In this document: piece by piece, positions 12,430 to 24,382 of the stretch
Layout of the letters: each line of letters opens with the position of its first letter
Numbering within the stretch: the first letter of the stretch is position 1
Assembly (NCBI GenBank): GCA_959347315.1
Contig: OY365818.1
Span: 3,921,354 to 3,985,353 of the forward strand
Origin: Bimastos eiseni
Lineage: Eukaryota; Annelida; Clitellata; Crassiclitellata; Lumbricidae
Direction: 5' to 3'
Length of the DNA: 64,000 bases
The notes under the pieces: model-generated
Told to the model about the DNA's origin: nothing
What the model saw: only the letters and a program-made list of their open reading frames with translations
The model's database searches: none
Program-made: the position numbers and the translations under genes

Positions 12430-12690
12430 GCCTCCACCCCTCCAGACTTCACCTCCTCTTCCATCGTACTCTAACTCCATCTCTTCCTCCACGTACTCTT
12501 CTTCTTCCACGTCATCTTATTCCATCTCTTCCTTTCCTTCCACCTCTTGCTTTTTTTCCACCTCCTCCTTTTTTCCCACTTCTTCCTCTTCTTCTTCTTC
12601 CAACTCTTCCTCTTCTCCTTCTACCCCTTCCTTCACCTCTTCCAGCTCTTCCTCTTCCTCCACGCCCTCTTCCTACGCGTCCTCTTCCCT
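12430..12690 (+). repeat. TCC/TTC pyrimidine tract
   Basis: Low-complexity Ser-rich frames only. 12691-13149 is unique, fairly CpG-containing sequence without recognisable gene. Confidence 0.85.
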
Positions 12691-13149
12691 TCCTCTCTCA
12701 GCCGTACCTACCGCCACGTCGACCGTCGTAAACAGACGACTTGAAACGCGGAAACTTAATTGCCAATAACGCCGACAGACTTGCCTCAATTTCCACGTGC
12801 CAGTCCTTCGCCCATTCAAAGGAACATCTCAGGACTCCGCTCTGCTTCTTCTAAGCAGTCAAACGTCATCACACACCAGCCTAGGGAACGGCAGAATCAT
12901 CAAAATCCTTCTGGTCAAATCCGAAATCGTTCCCGGCTAATCTCGGGGTTCTGCGGCTGCTTTAGCGCCGCACTAAAGTTCCTTCTGGTAATTATTACGA
13001 CGCAGAGGCTAATCCGAGCGTGGTCTGGGTTGTTTGAGGGTGCGGAGGGGAGAGATTGATCCATGGGAAGGGCGAAATTTATCTGCGGTGGGGGATGGTT
13101 GAAACCGGCAAGAATACGGACATGAGGCAGTGATAAAGTGTATGAGGGA

Positions 13150-13205
13150 TGTATCTTAAATGAGATATTTATTACGTCACTGCTCTCTGTCTGTCTGTCT
13201 GTCTG

Positions 13206-13250
<45 letters not shown>

Positions 13251-14040
13251 TTAGCTTCCGCTGTCGTTCTTTCTCCTTGTTACGTCACGTCTTCCTCTTT
13301 GACTTCCGCTGTAATAATTTATCTTTGTTACGTCACTGCTCTCTCTCTCCCTGTCGGTCTCTGTGTCTCCCTGTCTCTGTCTCTGTCTGCCTCTGTCTCT
13401 CTGTCTGGTTTAAGCTGTACTTGTTTATCTTTATATTTACCACTGCTACGTCACTACAATCTCACATTAACTTCCGCTGTAATTATTTGTCTTTGTTACG
13501 TTCTGTCTCTGGCTTCCGCTGTAATTATTTATTCCTTCTATTTATCTTTGTTACGTCACTGCAATCTCACATTAACTTTCGCTAACTTATGCTGTAATTA
13601 TTTCTCTTTGTTACGTCACTGCCCCTCCTGTCTCTTTCTCCGGCTGTCATTATTTATCTTTGTATTTATCATTACGTCACTACTATCACACGATGGCTTC
13701 CGCCGTAATTTCTATATTTATACAAGAGAGAACACAGTGACGTAACAAAGAGAAATACATCACTGCTCTGTCTCTGGCTTCCACGGCAGATATTTATCTT
13801 TCTCGTTGTTACGTCACTGATATCTCAAGTTGACTTCCGTTGTATATATTTATCTTTTATTGCGCTATTGTATGTCACTATTCTGTCCATTTATCTTTGT
13901 ATTTACCTTTGTGAAGTCACTGCTACGTATCTGTCTGTCTGTCTGTCTGTCTGACTGTCCGTCTCTCTCTCACTTCCTCGATATATTATTATTTCTCTTT
14001 GTTACGTCACTGTTCTGTCTTCATTCGACTTCCTCTGGTC
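13150..14040 (+). repeat. Degenerate repeat block with clustered TTACGTCA sites
   Basis: A phrase like ATTTATCTTTGTTACGTCAC followed by TG and CTTCCGCTGTAATT recurs about ten times, mixed with (TC)n and (TCTG)n. One copy is inverted (about 13737). TTACGTCA is a CRE/ATF-type octamer. Whether this is regulatory or satellite is open. Confidence 0.75.
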
Positions 14041-14264
14041 TTAATCAAGCAGTCGGTTAAGATTTGTGGGCAACGAAAAATGTATGGGGCAAATGCTTAA
14101 CCAACTGAGGGAAGCTAATGTAGCCATAGACGAAACGTATGTTCAAAGAGATAGTTTCAACTAGCGTAGGAAGAAGACCTGCAGATAGAAGCGATATGTA
14201 TGATAAAATGTATTGTGTGGGAGCGTGGTATATGGTCTAAACAAGAGGGGAATAGGATGGTGAA

Positions 14265-14562
14265 ATGTAAGTGGTAGTGTATCTTCAAAATATGGGAAAT
14301 GTAAGGGGTAGTGTATCTTCAAAATATGTCAAATGTATGGGGTAGTGTATCTTCAAAATATGTCAAATGTATGGGGTAGTGTATCTTCAAAATATGTCAA
14401 ATGTATGGGGTAGTATATTTTCAAAGTATGTGAAATGTATGGGGTAGTATATTTTCAAAGTATGTGAAATGTATGGGGTAGTATATTTTCAAAGTATGTG
14501 AAATGTATGGGGTAGTATATTTTCAAAATATGTGAAATGTATGGGGTAGTGTATCTTCAAAG
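14265..14562 (+). repeat. 34-bp minisatellite, about 8 copies
   Basis: Units start at 14281, 14315, 14349 and so on to 14519. Each contains ATGTATGGGGTAGTGTATC or a close variant. Confidence 0.95.
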
Positions 14563-14775
14563 GAGTGTAGTTTAAACCAGAGGGGCATACATGTGGCAGA
14601 GGGAACTGTATGGGTAAGTGTATCTTCAATGTAATGTAGTTTAAACCAACGGGGAACATGCATGGCAGAGGGAACTGTATGGGGTAAGTGTATCTTCGAT
14701 GTAATGTAATTTAAACCACCAGGACGCACATGTGGGCAGAGCCCCAGATGGAAATGTATGGGGTAAGTATAACTT
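14553..14775 (+). repeat. ~70-bp units derived from the 34-bp array
   Basis: Three units with GTGTATCTTC, TAGTTTAAACCA and a GTATGGGGTAA end. They share the 34-bp unit's ends plus an extra middle. Confidence 0.85.
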
Positions 14776-17700
14776 TAAAGGAATAGAAGTTTACCCGGTA
14801 ACGGAAGACCTGCATAAGCTATTACATCCATGCCTTTACCAACCAACGGTTCATCAAATTCACAACTTCCTTTTCTGTGGATGTAGCACTTTGTACTGCA
14901 CTTAGAACCTGAGAATTTTCGAGATTGTAATTAAGATATAGTTTTAAAAAGATTCAATTTATTCACCAGCGAAATAAGAAGCAGATCAGGTCTCTACAAG
15001 CCAGAAAGAAACGTGAACAGTTGCGTTAAGTCATAGATCCACCTAAAATCCATTTACATTATTCGTTCAGTTATAACCGTTCAACCAGATGAAAGATCAA
15101 TCATGCACGCTAGTTCCGTTCGATCATAAAAAATTGGTTGCATTCGATCATAGTGCAAACGAATACAATATTACTTTAGATCACTTTGACAATAGCTGTA
15201 TGTGATGAGAGCCTGAATCAATATATAATTCGATCATTTTTAACCCAGTAAATATGGGACAATAGTCGCATTTGATCGCAGCGTTAATAGATGAACAATT
15301 CACTCGATCATTTTTGACCTGTGAAGTATCAGCATTTGCTTCATGGAATCTTAATTTGAACTCAGAAAATACAGTTCAAACATTTGAAGGAAAAGCAACA
15401 TCAACTACAAACATTAGCAAATCCATCTAACTCAGATTGAGAATACATACTGCAATAATTTTGCAAGAATCGAAAAATCGAACTCTTAATGATTAATTGA
15501 TCCATTCCAAAACTGGAGAATTAATCTCACCAGGCCACAATGATCGACATAGTTACATGATCCAATTCAACATGCTTAACCGATCAAGTTTAACATGATT
15601 AACAAATGCAGTCCACTATGATTAACAGATACGACAACTATACCAGCAAGCTTAAACACAAAAATTCAAGTTTACGTTAAAACAAACATCAACTGATGAT
15701 AGATATGTTCATCAATGCATTTATCTGAAGTAATTTATGTAGCTCATTTTGGAGCTTTCACCAAGGCAGCAATAAATTCATTCTATACTCAATTGAAACT
15801 AATTTGGTCACACCCAAAAAGTTATTTGGAGCAGTCAACACACGACAAAAGAGACCCGACATTTATTAATGACAATCGTTATTGTATGAGAGAACCAATT
15901 ACAAGCCAGAAATCCTTGATATGTGACGAAACTTATCACAAAAATCTCTCATTTCCCATTTACCAATGGCTAGAAATTCACCTCTGCAAGACTTAAATCG
16001 TCCCAAAGATGACAAAAATTATCAAACTTGAAAATCTTCCACAGATGACAGTATAGATGACATTGGATAGGCTACAGAATCGACCTTGCAAAAATCGTCA
16101 CAAAGAGGACATCATGACACAGGAGAAGACACTTTTAAAAACATCTGCATATTTATATAAGAGCCTCTATGAATTGTCTTGATCGCTGTATAGCGAATTG
16201 TCACGCTAGCAAGGCTGTTTGAGACAGCAGTCACGTGCTACATATCTCTCATATATCGCATAGCTTATTCTAAGTATATAAGTGAAGAATGTGTTCCAGA
16301 TACAATTTTTAAATATATGTGTGGAAGCAATTTCGAAAGTAGCCTCTGAATGACAGAAGAGTCTTGGTTAGTAGCTCCCACGGGTATGCATGAGGCTATT
16401 GCAATGTTATTTCAACAATTCTCGTTGCTTGGTTCAATTTGACGTTGCTATTGTTCAGCAACTGAGACTAACACACACAATGTAGCTTGGGTTACTTGTA
16501 TTTTCATTAAGAGGAAATTTTATTTAAGAATTGCTGATAACCCCAACTGATCCCCCGATGGACGCTTACCGATGACTCAATTATTTCATTAAACTTTGAT
16601 CGAACATATATAAGATAGCACCTAAATTTATCTAACATTTCTTTGGGCAAAAGGCTGCTTCTCCTCGATTTCTACGGATACCACAAAGTCATTGTAACTA
16701 ACTTTTTGCAAAAATGTTAATTCTTAAACAAATTATAATGCTTAGCTATGATTTCTGGCAAAAGTAACCAATATTTTTGTCAATTACTTTGCACTCAATC
16801 TCAAAATATTGCTTCAAAAGTCACACACGAAAAGTCTATAGAATCATTTATTTGTACAGAATACAGCTACAAAATATTCATTTAAAATATAATCACTAGT
16901 TTCCTGAAGCACTAGTAGAATATTACAGATTAGCTCAAGCAAAACGAAAATATGCCCCAAGATCAGGCAACAAAAAGCAGAAATTCATACGGATATCTTG
17001 CAGGTATAGCAAACTAACTAATGTTATATCTCGTGGATATAAAATATTCTGGTTATAGGTTGGGCACGAGGTCACTTTAGGTAAGAAAGATAAGTTAGTT
17101 GAAGCTCCATCTTGTTTTGCCCCTAGATTTGCCCAGTCTTCTCGAAATTAATACCCAAATGTCTTAACCACAAATTTTCCACAAACTCGATCTGAAAAAG
17201 AGCACAGCAGCACCTGGAGAACGGTAGTTCTTCCAAGCAAATTTATTATCTATTTTTGGCTTCATTAACTAACATTGTAGCATTAAAGAAGACAATAATA
17301 TAATATCTCATGAGCAGACAGTATAATGCATGGGTTATTGTATGCACGGGTTCAATGTATGTATGTATGCATGCATGCATGTACGTATGTATCTGGACTT
17401 TTATAAAGCACCATTTAGAAACCCCTAGTGTGTTCTATTACCCCTGAAATGTTATGAATCCACAAGAACTTCATACACCCATCCCTATGCTACACAGAAC
17501 AAACTGTGGGTTTGCAACCATTTTGTCAATTCAGAGAACAATTAAGCCCCATTCTCAGTAGAAATTCTCTAATTGTGCCAAAAAGGTGCTACAAATACTT
17601 GCACCAAACACTCCCTGAATGTCCCTACAAGGCAACAGTTCTCACGGGGCAGCTCATACCAATGACCTGGAAGCATTGAAATCTTCAACACATTGAAACA

Positions 17701-18518
17701 CATCTCACACCAAACTGTCAAAGAAACGAAAGTTGCAATGCTGCTGTCGACTGCTCATAATCTGGTAATAGTAGCCCATAATAAGCCCCAAATTACAAAG
17801 CGTCCGCAGTTGAAATGTTGTTGATATGTTTTGCTAAATACGAGAATAGATTCGGTCTCTAGAACTAATACAATTCCACAAAAATTCTCCAATCAGGAAC
17901 TCCAAAAAAAATCTCTTTGATGCACACAAATAACTCAAAAGCAAAAAAAACATTAAAACCGCATCCACCTTAAAAGCGTTGCTCATACATTACATTCATA
18001 TACAAAAATAAAAATGCTTCTAATTACGAGCTCGACGTCGCGTAAGCCATCGCCAAATTTACATCGTTAAGATATCGAATCAGGCCATCTACTGATGTTT
18101 GTATCGTGTATAAGGCGTCTTTAGGCACACGTTTAATCAACATCACATAAACTAATTTCATAACGGTTACATTGTTAAACAGCCAAAACTACACCAGAAA
18201 TATTACGTAATTCTCAGCCACCAGACAAAACGTATCTTCGACGGACGCTAAATTTATTCAGTACTGAACAGACAAACTTCTTCCCAACGACAGAAAATTT
18301 CCAGCGAGCAGCAATGATGAAAGTTCGACCCCTAAGCGAATCCTGAAGAGAAGGAAGCATGATAATTTGGCAACCGGTGCCAGGCTAAGGCACCAGGGAA
18401 ACAATATCCGAATCCAAAGATATACCAGTGCAAACAGATCTGAAAAACATAAAAAACATTTGGTTAACAGCAATCTCTCACTCTGTCTATAAGCTATATA
18501 TATTATATCCATTAATAT
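14776..18518. other. AT-rich intergenic region, no gene
   Basis: Degenerate TCGATCATTTTT/ATTCGATCA phrases recur at 15115-15320. 16284-16420 resembles 28113-28250. ATGT/ATGC runs lie at 17358-17390. The frame at 15715-15996 has no recognisable motif. Confidence 0.45.
16284..16420 (+). repeat. Dispersed repeat, copy 1
   Basis: Shares CTCTGAATGACAGAAGAGTC and flanking sequence with 28113-28250 in the same orientation. Confidence 0.6.
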
Positions 18519-19053
18519 TGTTAGGTGCGGGTGCATTGACTATGATCTGGGACCATCCTAGAGCAGGTGCGTTGGTCGTAGACTCGTAGGAACAAGGGGT
18601 AGCGAAGAACTAAAGCGGGCCTACGATGTGTACTGAGGTGTACATAGAGAGTGCAATTAGGTTATCTGCTGTGTATATAAGGCTGTGCAATGAGAGTTTC
18701 TGGGAGTGTTGGATCAGATAGTTAAGGAGTGACGTCGCGTAGCAGGCTCGTTGCTGTTTCAGGTTGCTACGTTGTAGTTAAGGCTGACCAACATCTCCAG
18801 TTGTTAAAAAGACTAAGTGTCTACGTTTGACCTTAGTATTTCCGCTTCTCGGCCAAGTAAAGGACCGTCTGAGTTGTTTTCTGTTGACTGCTGTCAGTTG
18901 TGCGTCCCTTCCGTTGGAAGAGGAGTCTGTCAACGTGCTTACGCACTTCGTTTCTACGAACGTTTGTATAGGTTGTGTCTTTGTTATGGCGAAAGAAATA
19001 GAGTTTACTCACTAATTGTCTTATTTCTAGTAACTATAAAGCGCAGCATAACA
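18519..19053 (+). repeat. 5' LTR
   Basis: About 535 bp, TG...CA ends, nearly identical to 24383-24921. It carries a TATATAA box at 18674-18680, the likely RNA start region. The 3' LTR has an extra 4 bp near its position 20. Confidence 0.95.
18674..18680 (+). promoter_or_regulatory. TATA box in the 5' LTR
   Basis: TATATAA about 155 bp into the LTR, repeated at the matching place in the 3' LTR (24542-24548). The position is typical of the U3 end of an LTR promoter. Confidence 0.6.
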
Positions 19054-19054
19054 T

Positions 19055-19073
19055 TTGGGGTCTATCGTCCGGT
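19055..19073 (+). other. Candidate tRNA primer-binding site
   Basis: Directly after the 5' LTR comes TTGGGGTCTATCGTCCGG. Its placement and look (TGGGG...CGTCCGG) fit a primer-binding site. I did not match it to a particular tRNA. Confidence 0.55.
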
Positions 19074-19449
19074 CGAAATTTTTGCGGTTATCCATTCAAG
19101 TGCGAAATTGTGGGTTTCTAGAATTAACGTAGACTTGGGCTAGGCGAGAATAACGAGCACTCCTTTGCGAGAAGGATTTTGTAGTTTCGTGGCGGTGGTT
19201 AAAATTAGCTACCCGTGCGAAATATGTTCACTTAGTAGCGTAATTAGGATATTGCGACTATATTTGACAAAGTGACTCTAAAGCAGTATAACTGCCCACT
19301 GTTCTCGGAAACCATTGTTAAAGTGACAGATATCATATTTGTTCACGAGTAACAGGAAGTGACCGGAACATTACAAGTGGAATTGTTACAAACGGGTTGT
19401 ATCTTGTCCAATATAATTCGGCCTAAAAACTGAATTTTCAATTGTTAAA

Positions 19450-20643
19450 ATGGAAACTCCGGTTGCGGCGAGGTCGTTGACTGTCGAGGACATTTTTGAC
19501 TTGAGTGCAGAAGATTTGAAACAGGAGTTAGAAAAAGTGGGCCAGGATACTCGTGGCTTAAGCAAGGCTCAAATGCAAAAGGCGTTGATGAAGTTTGTTT
19601 CGCCTTCGAAAGCGCTAAAGGAGGAATGGCGCATTAAGTCTAAGGCTATGGAATTAAGAGCCATGAAAGAAGCAGAAGAGGCCGATAGGCAAATGCAACA
19701 TGAGGAGGCAGAACGCATTCTGAAGAAGGAGCAAGCAGACCGAGAGTTTGAAATTCTAAAGCTTAAATTCCAAGCAGAGGCAAGGAAAATAGAATTAGAA
19801 GCAAGTGAGAAGGAATTGGCAGCGAATGAGATGAGAATTAGGCTGCAAATGGAGTCGGATGAACGTAAGGCTAGAATTGCGTTAGAGGAAGCGAAGATTA
19901 CGGCCGAGGCTGATAAAAGAGAACGAGTCAGCAAGTATGACTTAAAAATGAGGAGATTAGAGGGACACACTGGCGACTTTTCGGATTCGGGTGACGGGTT
20001 TCGGATTGCGTCAGCGGTAAGGTTTGTACCTAAATTTGATGATGTGGACATGGACCACTACATCTTGGCTTTCGAGAAAGCGATGGAAATTCATAAGTTC
20101 CCTAAAGCGAAATGGACGGCGTTGATCCATACTCAACTGACGGGAAAAGCTCAGAAGGTTTTTGCTGAGTTGAGTACGGAACAATGTGGGGACTATGATG
20201 TGCTGAAACAAGCGTTGCTATTAGCATATTCCAGAGTTCCTGAGTTTTACCGGAAACGGTTCCGCACTTTGTCCAAGGGAAATGCAGAAACGTACTCGAA
20301 TTTCGCGTTCCGATTAACCCTTCCGTTTCGACGTTGGTTAGAGGGAGAAGATGCGTTAACTGATTTGGATAAGCTGTTGGAAGTATTTAAGCTTGAGCAA
20401 TTTGTGAATTGCATGCCGACAGAGATTCATCGCTGGGTTATTGAGAAAAAACCGAGGACTTTGTCTGAAGCTGCGAAACTAGCTGACGAATTTGCAATTT
20501 TGTACAGACCATTTAAATTCGAAGACTCCTCTGGAGCTAAAATTGAATCAAGAAACCATTTTTCTAGTGTCATGGGTACTTGTGGTTCCCCAAAAAATTC
20601 CAAAAAGTTGAACAACATGTGGAATTTAAGAGAAATTTTTTGA
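19450..20643 (+). CDS. gag: Retrotransposon Gag with long coiled coil and SCAN-like capsid region (397 aa)
   Basis: The structural protein of the element, intact as an open frame. Residues 10-50 (LTVEDIFDLSAEDLKQELEK...) look like a small SAP-type helical motif. Residues 55-175 are a highly charged Glu/Lys/Arg coiled coil. Residues 200-270 fit the retrotransposon capsid family (KWTALIHTQLTGKAQKVFAE). Residues 265-350 with YRKRFRTLSKGNAETY...FANRL-type helices resemble the SCAN domain, which is thought to derive from Gmr1-like Gag. The frame ends at TGA 20641-20643, just before a CCHC zinc knuckle read in the next frame. Confidence 0.88.
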   Translation: METPVAARSLTVEDIFDLSAEDLKQELEKVGQDTRGLSKAQMQKALMKFVSPSKALKEEWRIKSKAMELRAMKEAEEADRQMQHEEAERILKKEQADREFEILKLKFQAEARKIELEASEKELAANEMRIRLQMESDERKARIALEEAKITAEADKRERVSKYDLKMRRLEGHTGDFSDSGDGFRIASAVRFVPKFDDVDMDHYILAFEKAMEIHKFPKAKWTALIHTQLTGKAQKVFAELSTEQCGDYDVLKQALLLAYSRVPEFYRKRFRTLSKGNAETYSNFAFRLTLPFRRWLEGEDALTDLDKLLEVFKLEQFVNCMPTEIHRWVIEKKPRTLSEAAKLADEFAILYRPFKFEDSSGAKIESRNHFSSVMGTCGSPKNSKKLNNMWNLREIF

Positions 20644-21676
20644 GGAGGCACCGGTTTGTGGGTACTGTCGACTTTGAGGGCATGTAGTGAAGGATTGTAG
20701 AAGTCTAAAGAGGAAGCAAGCTCGAATGTTCGAGAATAAGCCAAATTCTATTCATTTAGTGGAAAGTGGAGCAGCAAGTGCGAAGTCCGAGGGTTTGTCT
20801 CTCGTACATGATGGTTATCAGCCTTTTTGTGCGGAAGCAGTTCTGATCGATAATGAGGGGTCACGCCGTGACGTAGTTCTATTTCGTGATAGTGGTTCTT
20901 TGCAGACTTTGCTCATTAAAGAAAGGGTGAATGAATATGAGTTTCATGACACCAGTGAGAAGCGGTTCATTCAGGGAATTTTGGGTCAACCTACAGAAAT
21001 TCCACTTGTCGAAATTACTTTACAGTCACCGACTGTAAATGGAAAAATTCTTTGTGGATTGGTTGACAAATTGCCCCAGGGAGTAGATATTTTGGTGGGC
21101 AATGACCTTCCGGAGATAGTTTCGTTAAGCGTGTCAGTGCTGACTAGGGCACAAGCGGCCAGAAAACAGGATTTCCTGGGAAATTTACACGGCGTGTCCG
21201 CTCGGTCGACCGTACAGCCTATGGATTTAGGGGATGGTCAAGTTGACGATCAGACCGCTGTGCTATCTGGTCAGTCACTTGTACTTGATGAACCACAGGG
21301 TGCATTGTTCCGAGATAATAGTGTTGACTTGTTGGGTGATACTATTAGTTCTGGATTAATTGTTTCGCGGACCGAGTTGATCAGGTTACAACGGGCCGAC
21401 ATCTCGCTAAAGCAATTCTTTATGCTAGCAGAATCTCAGATGGTTGAATTTGAACGTTTTCGCTATGTGCTGAAAAACGGTGTGCTTACGCGACAGTGGC
21501 GTACTAAGTACACGCCTGTTGGGGGTCTGGTTACGCAGGTTGTCGAGGCGAGAGTACTTCGAAGTCAGGTATTGCAAGTGGCGCATGACATTGCTGCTAG
21601 CGGTCACTTAGGAATACGCAAGACTAGGGACAGAGTACTTGCTCATTTTTGGTGGTTTGGTATTTTTCCGATGTGA
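20642..21676 (+). pseudogene. pol: Broken pol, part 1: zinc knuckle, aspartic protease, integrase zinc-binding start
   Basis: A CX2CX4HX4C zinc knuckle starts near 20657 and is interrupted by an in-frame TGA at 20675-20677. The open frame from 20687 carries the protease active-site motif FRDSG (usual form D-S/T-G) and the flap-side motif DILVGND. It ends in the first half of the integrase HHCC zinc finger (GHLGIRKTRDRVLAHFWW). The frame then ends at 21676, just after a single-base frame change in a T run near 21661-21668. Confidence 0.85.
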
Positions 21677-22773
21677 GGAAATATTGTCAGACTTGTGACA
21701 TTTGTCAAAGATTAGGGAAAGGTGCGGTCAAGATAAAGGCATCGTTGATTAATCTTCCAGTGATTGACCAAGGGTTCCGGAGATTGGCAATGGATATTGT
21801 TGGGCCTTTACCGACATGTCCTAAGTCGGGAAATCGGTTTATTTTACCCGTAATGGATTTGGCCACCCATTATCCTTTGGCTTTTCCACTTCAGAAGCAT
21901 TCTGCGAAGGACGTGGTTAAATGCTTAGTGGAAGTTTTCTCAATGTTTGGATTTCCCGAGAAATTATTGTCTGATTGCGGGACGGAATTCATGTCCGAAT
22001 TAATGCGTAATTTGTTGTGTGAATGTCAGGTGATACATTTAAGGACAAGTCCCTACCATCCTCAAACTAATGGGCGCATAGAAAGGTTTCATCGTACTCT
22101 AAAGAATATGATGAAGGCGGTGGGAAATTCGTTTCCGGAAGATTGGGACGAGGTGCTGCCATGGCTTTTGTTTGCCTACAGAGAAGTTCCTGTTTCAGGG
22201 TTGGGGTTTTCGCCTTTTGAATTGATTTTTGGTAGGAATGTTAAAAGGCCTCTGAAATTGATAAAGCGTCATTGACTAAATGACGAGAGTTTGAAGAAGG
22301 TGAGGCAAGATAATGTCGTAGATTTTGTTTTGAATCTGAGAGATTGGATTCGTGCGACCCTTTAAATTGTAAACAAAAATGAGGCAACTGAGAAGGCAAA
22401 TTCGAAATTGCGGTACGAAATCAATGCACGTAATGTAACTTTCGAAGAAGGAGAGAAGGTCTTGGTTTTGTTGCCACTCATTGGGAAACCGCTGCTTGCA
22501 AAATATGCAGGGCCATACGTAATAGAGAAACGGTTGGGAGGCGTTGATTACGTGGTTAGTACGCCGGATAGGCGGAAAGCAAAACGGGTGGTTCACGTGA
22601 ATCTGTTGAAAAAGTACATGGATCGCGACCCCGACCAGAGTGCAAGTGTGAATTTGGCTGTGGCAGTTGAAGGGAATGAGGAGTTACAGGGTAACCGTTT
22701 TCTTCGTCACGTTGCTCTAGCGCATTTAGAGTCGGATAAACAACTTGAATTGTCACAATTGTTGCTTGATTAA
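21649..22773 (+). pseudogene. pol: Broken pol, part 2: integrase
   Basis: The frame resumes with CQTCDIC, the Cys pair of the HHCC finger. The catalytic core follows: first Asp in AMDIVGPLP, second Asp in LSDCGTEF, Glu in HPQTNGRIERFHRTLK. Stops at 22273-22275 (TGA) and about 22363 (TAA) interrupt it. The C-terminal domain then resumes in the same frame with a GPY-type module (KYAGPYVIEKRLGGVDYVV) and ends with TAA at 22771-22773. Confidence 0.88.
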
Positions 22774-23793
22774 GGAGAGGTTTTTGATGATCGACCGGGG
22801 AGAACAAACCTGATTGATCATAATATCGAGTTGATGCCGGGCGTGAGACCCGTACGACAGTCGGCGTACCGGTTACACCCAGAGAAATTACGGTGGGTCG
22901 ATTCCGAAATTTCTCGGCTGTTGAATTGGGGCATTACTGAGGAATCGGTGAGTCCGTGGGCGGCTCCGATAGTGGTCGTTCCGAAATCAGATGGCACTGG
23001 ACGACTATGTGCAGATTTCCGGAAGCTAAATTCGGTTACCGTGGCGGATCCGTTCCCAATGCCTCGCATTGATGCATTGTTGGACAAACTTGGTGGTGCA
23101 AAATATATGACCAAGTTGGATATGACCAAGGGATACTGGCAGATCCCTTTACATCCGTCGGCGATTCCATTGACGGGATTTGTAACGCCGCATGGTCACT
23201 ATCAATGGAAATTTTTAGCATTCGGGTTACGAAATGCTCCGGCAACGTTTAGCCGGCTTGTGCGAAAATTGTTCCAGGGGCTGGAATCGTTCTGTGATGC
23301 ATATCTCGATGATATCATCATTATCAGTCGGAATTGATCGGATCACTTGTTGCAGTTGAAGCAAATTTTTCGAAGATTGGTACATGCTAAACTAAAGCCT
23401 AACGTTAAGAAATGCGTTTTTGCCAATGCCGAACTTGAAACCTTGGGTCATCATGTTGGGTTGAATTGTATTAGACCCAGGTTGCAGAAAGTTAAAGCTC
23501 TGTTAGCGCTTCTGCAACCGACTAACAAGAAACAGGTACAATCCTTGTTAGGAGCAGCTGGTTACTACCGGAAGTATTTGGCAAATTACGCTGAACTAAC
23601 GTTGCCATTAACTGCGCTGTGTAAGAAGAATGTGGTTTTCCGATGGACTGAGGCAGCGAATAAATCTTTTCTGGATTTGAAGTCGAGGTTGGCTTCGCGT
23701 CCAATTTTGAGGGCGCCGGATTATGAAAAAACCGTTCATTTTAGCTGTAGATGCGTCTCAAAATTGTGTGGGAGCGTGTTTGTTGCAGGTTGA
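22774..23793 (+). pseudogene. pol: Broken pol, part 3: reverse transcriptase
   Basis: The same frame runs on after the 22771 stop. Motifs in order: VSPWAAPIVVVPKSDG, LCADFRKLN, LDMTKGYWQIPL (catalytic Asp), AFGLRNAPATF and YLDDIIIIS (the catalytic DD). A TGA at 23335-23337 lies where the family usually has Trp. The thumb and connection follow (GAAGYYRKYL, PLTALCKK). The frame is lost after 23720 by a single-base change at an A run. Confidence 0.9.
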
Positions 23794-24103
23794 CTCTGAC
23801 GTGGAACATCCAATTTGCTACCTTAGCCGGAAGTTACGGAAGCACGAACTCAACTATTCGACAGTCGGAAAGGAGGCTTTATCGCTGTTGACTGCTGTGC
23901 GGGCGTGCAGTGTGTATTTTGGATCGGCACCTGTCACGGTATACACAGACCACAATCCGCTCCAGTTCCTACACGCCATGAAGAACTCAACCCAAAAACT
24001 CTTACGCTGGAGTTTGGAGCTCCAGTTCTCCCTTGACATTCGCCACAAACCAGGAAAAGAAAATCATTTGCCAGACTTGTTAAGTCGTCCGTCGCCAGCA
24101 TAA
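23723..24103 (+). pseudogene. pol: Broken pol, part 4: RNase H
   Basis: 126 residues of RNase H: first catalytic Asp in ILAVDAS, Glu in GKEALSLL, Asp in VYTDHNPLQF, and the end in KPGKENHLPDLLSRP. It is one frame away from the reverse transcriptase part. No env-like frame follows before the 3' LTR. Confidence 0.9.
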
Positions 24104-24382
24104 CCTGTTGTTGGGGCGAATTATGGACGTGTTGGGCTGGGGAAGTTGTACATGTTCTGTCGAATGAGCAGTTGTTCGACATATGGAGTTGCCGTTGTTT
24201 TTTTCGCGCAGTGTTTAGGGATTGACATTGCCGTGTATATTATTATTAGTTGGACAGGTAACTATTGTTGCATCCTAAGGTGGTTGCATACTAACCTTTA
24301 GGTCGTATCGTTTAAGGGTTGTTGTTGCTGTGCGCCAATGGTCGAAAACGCTGAAGTTTTCTCCTGCTGTTGTTGTGGGAAC

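Noticed and set aside
15715..15996. 93-codon plus-strand frame
   Set aside because: No motif, no splice partners and AT-rich composition like its surroundings.
18817..19143. 108-codon frame, with a near copy at 24685
   Set aside because: Both lie in the LTRs; there is no protein similarity and the frame is open by chance in each copy.
22276..22596. 106-codon minus-strand frame
   Set aside because: Antisense shadow of the retrotransposon integrase C-terminal region.
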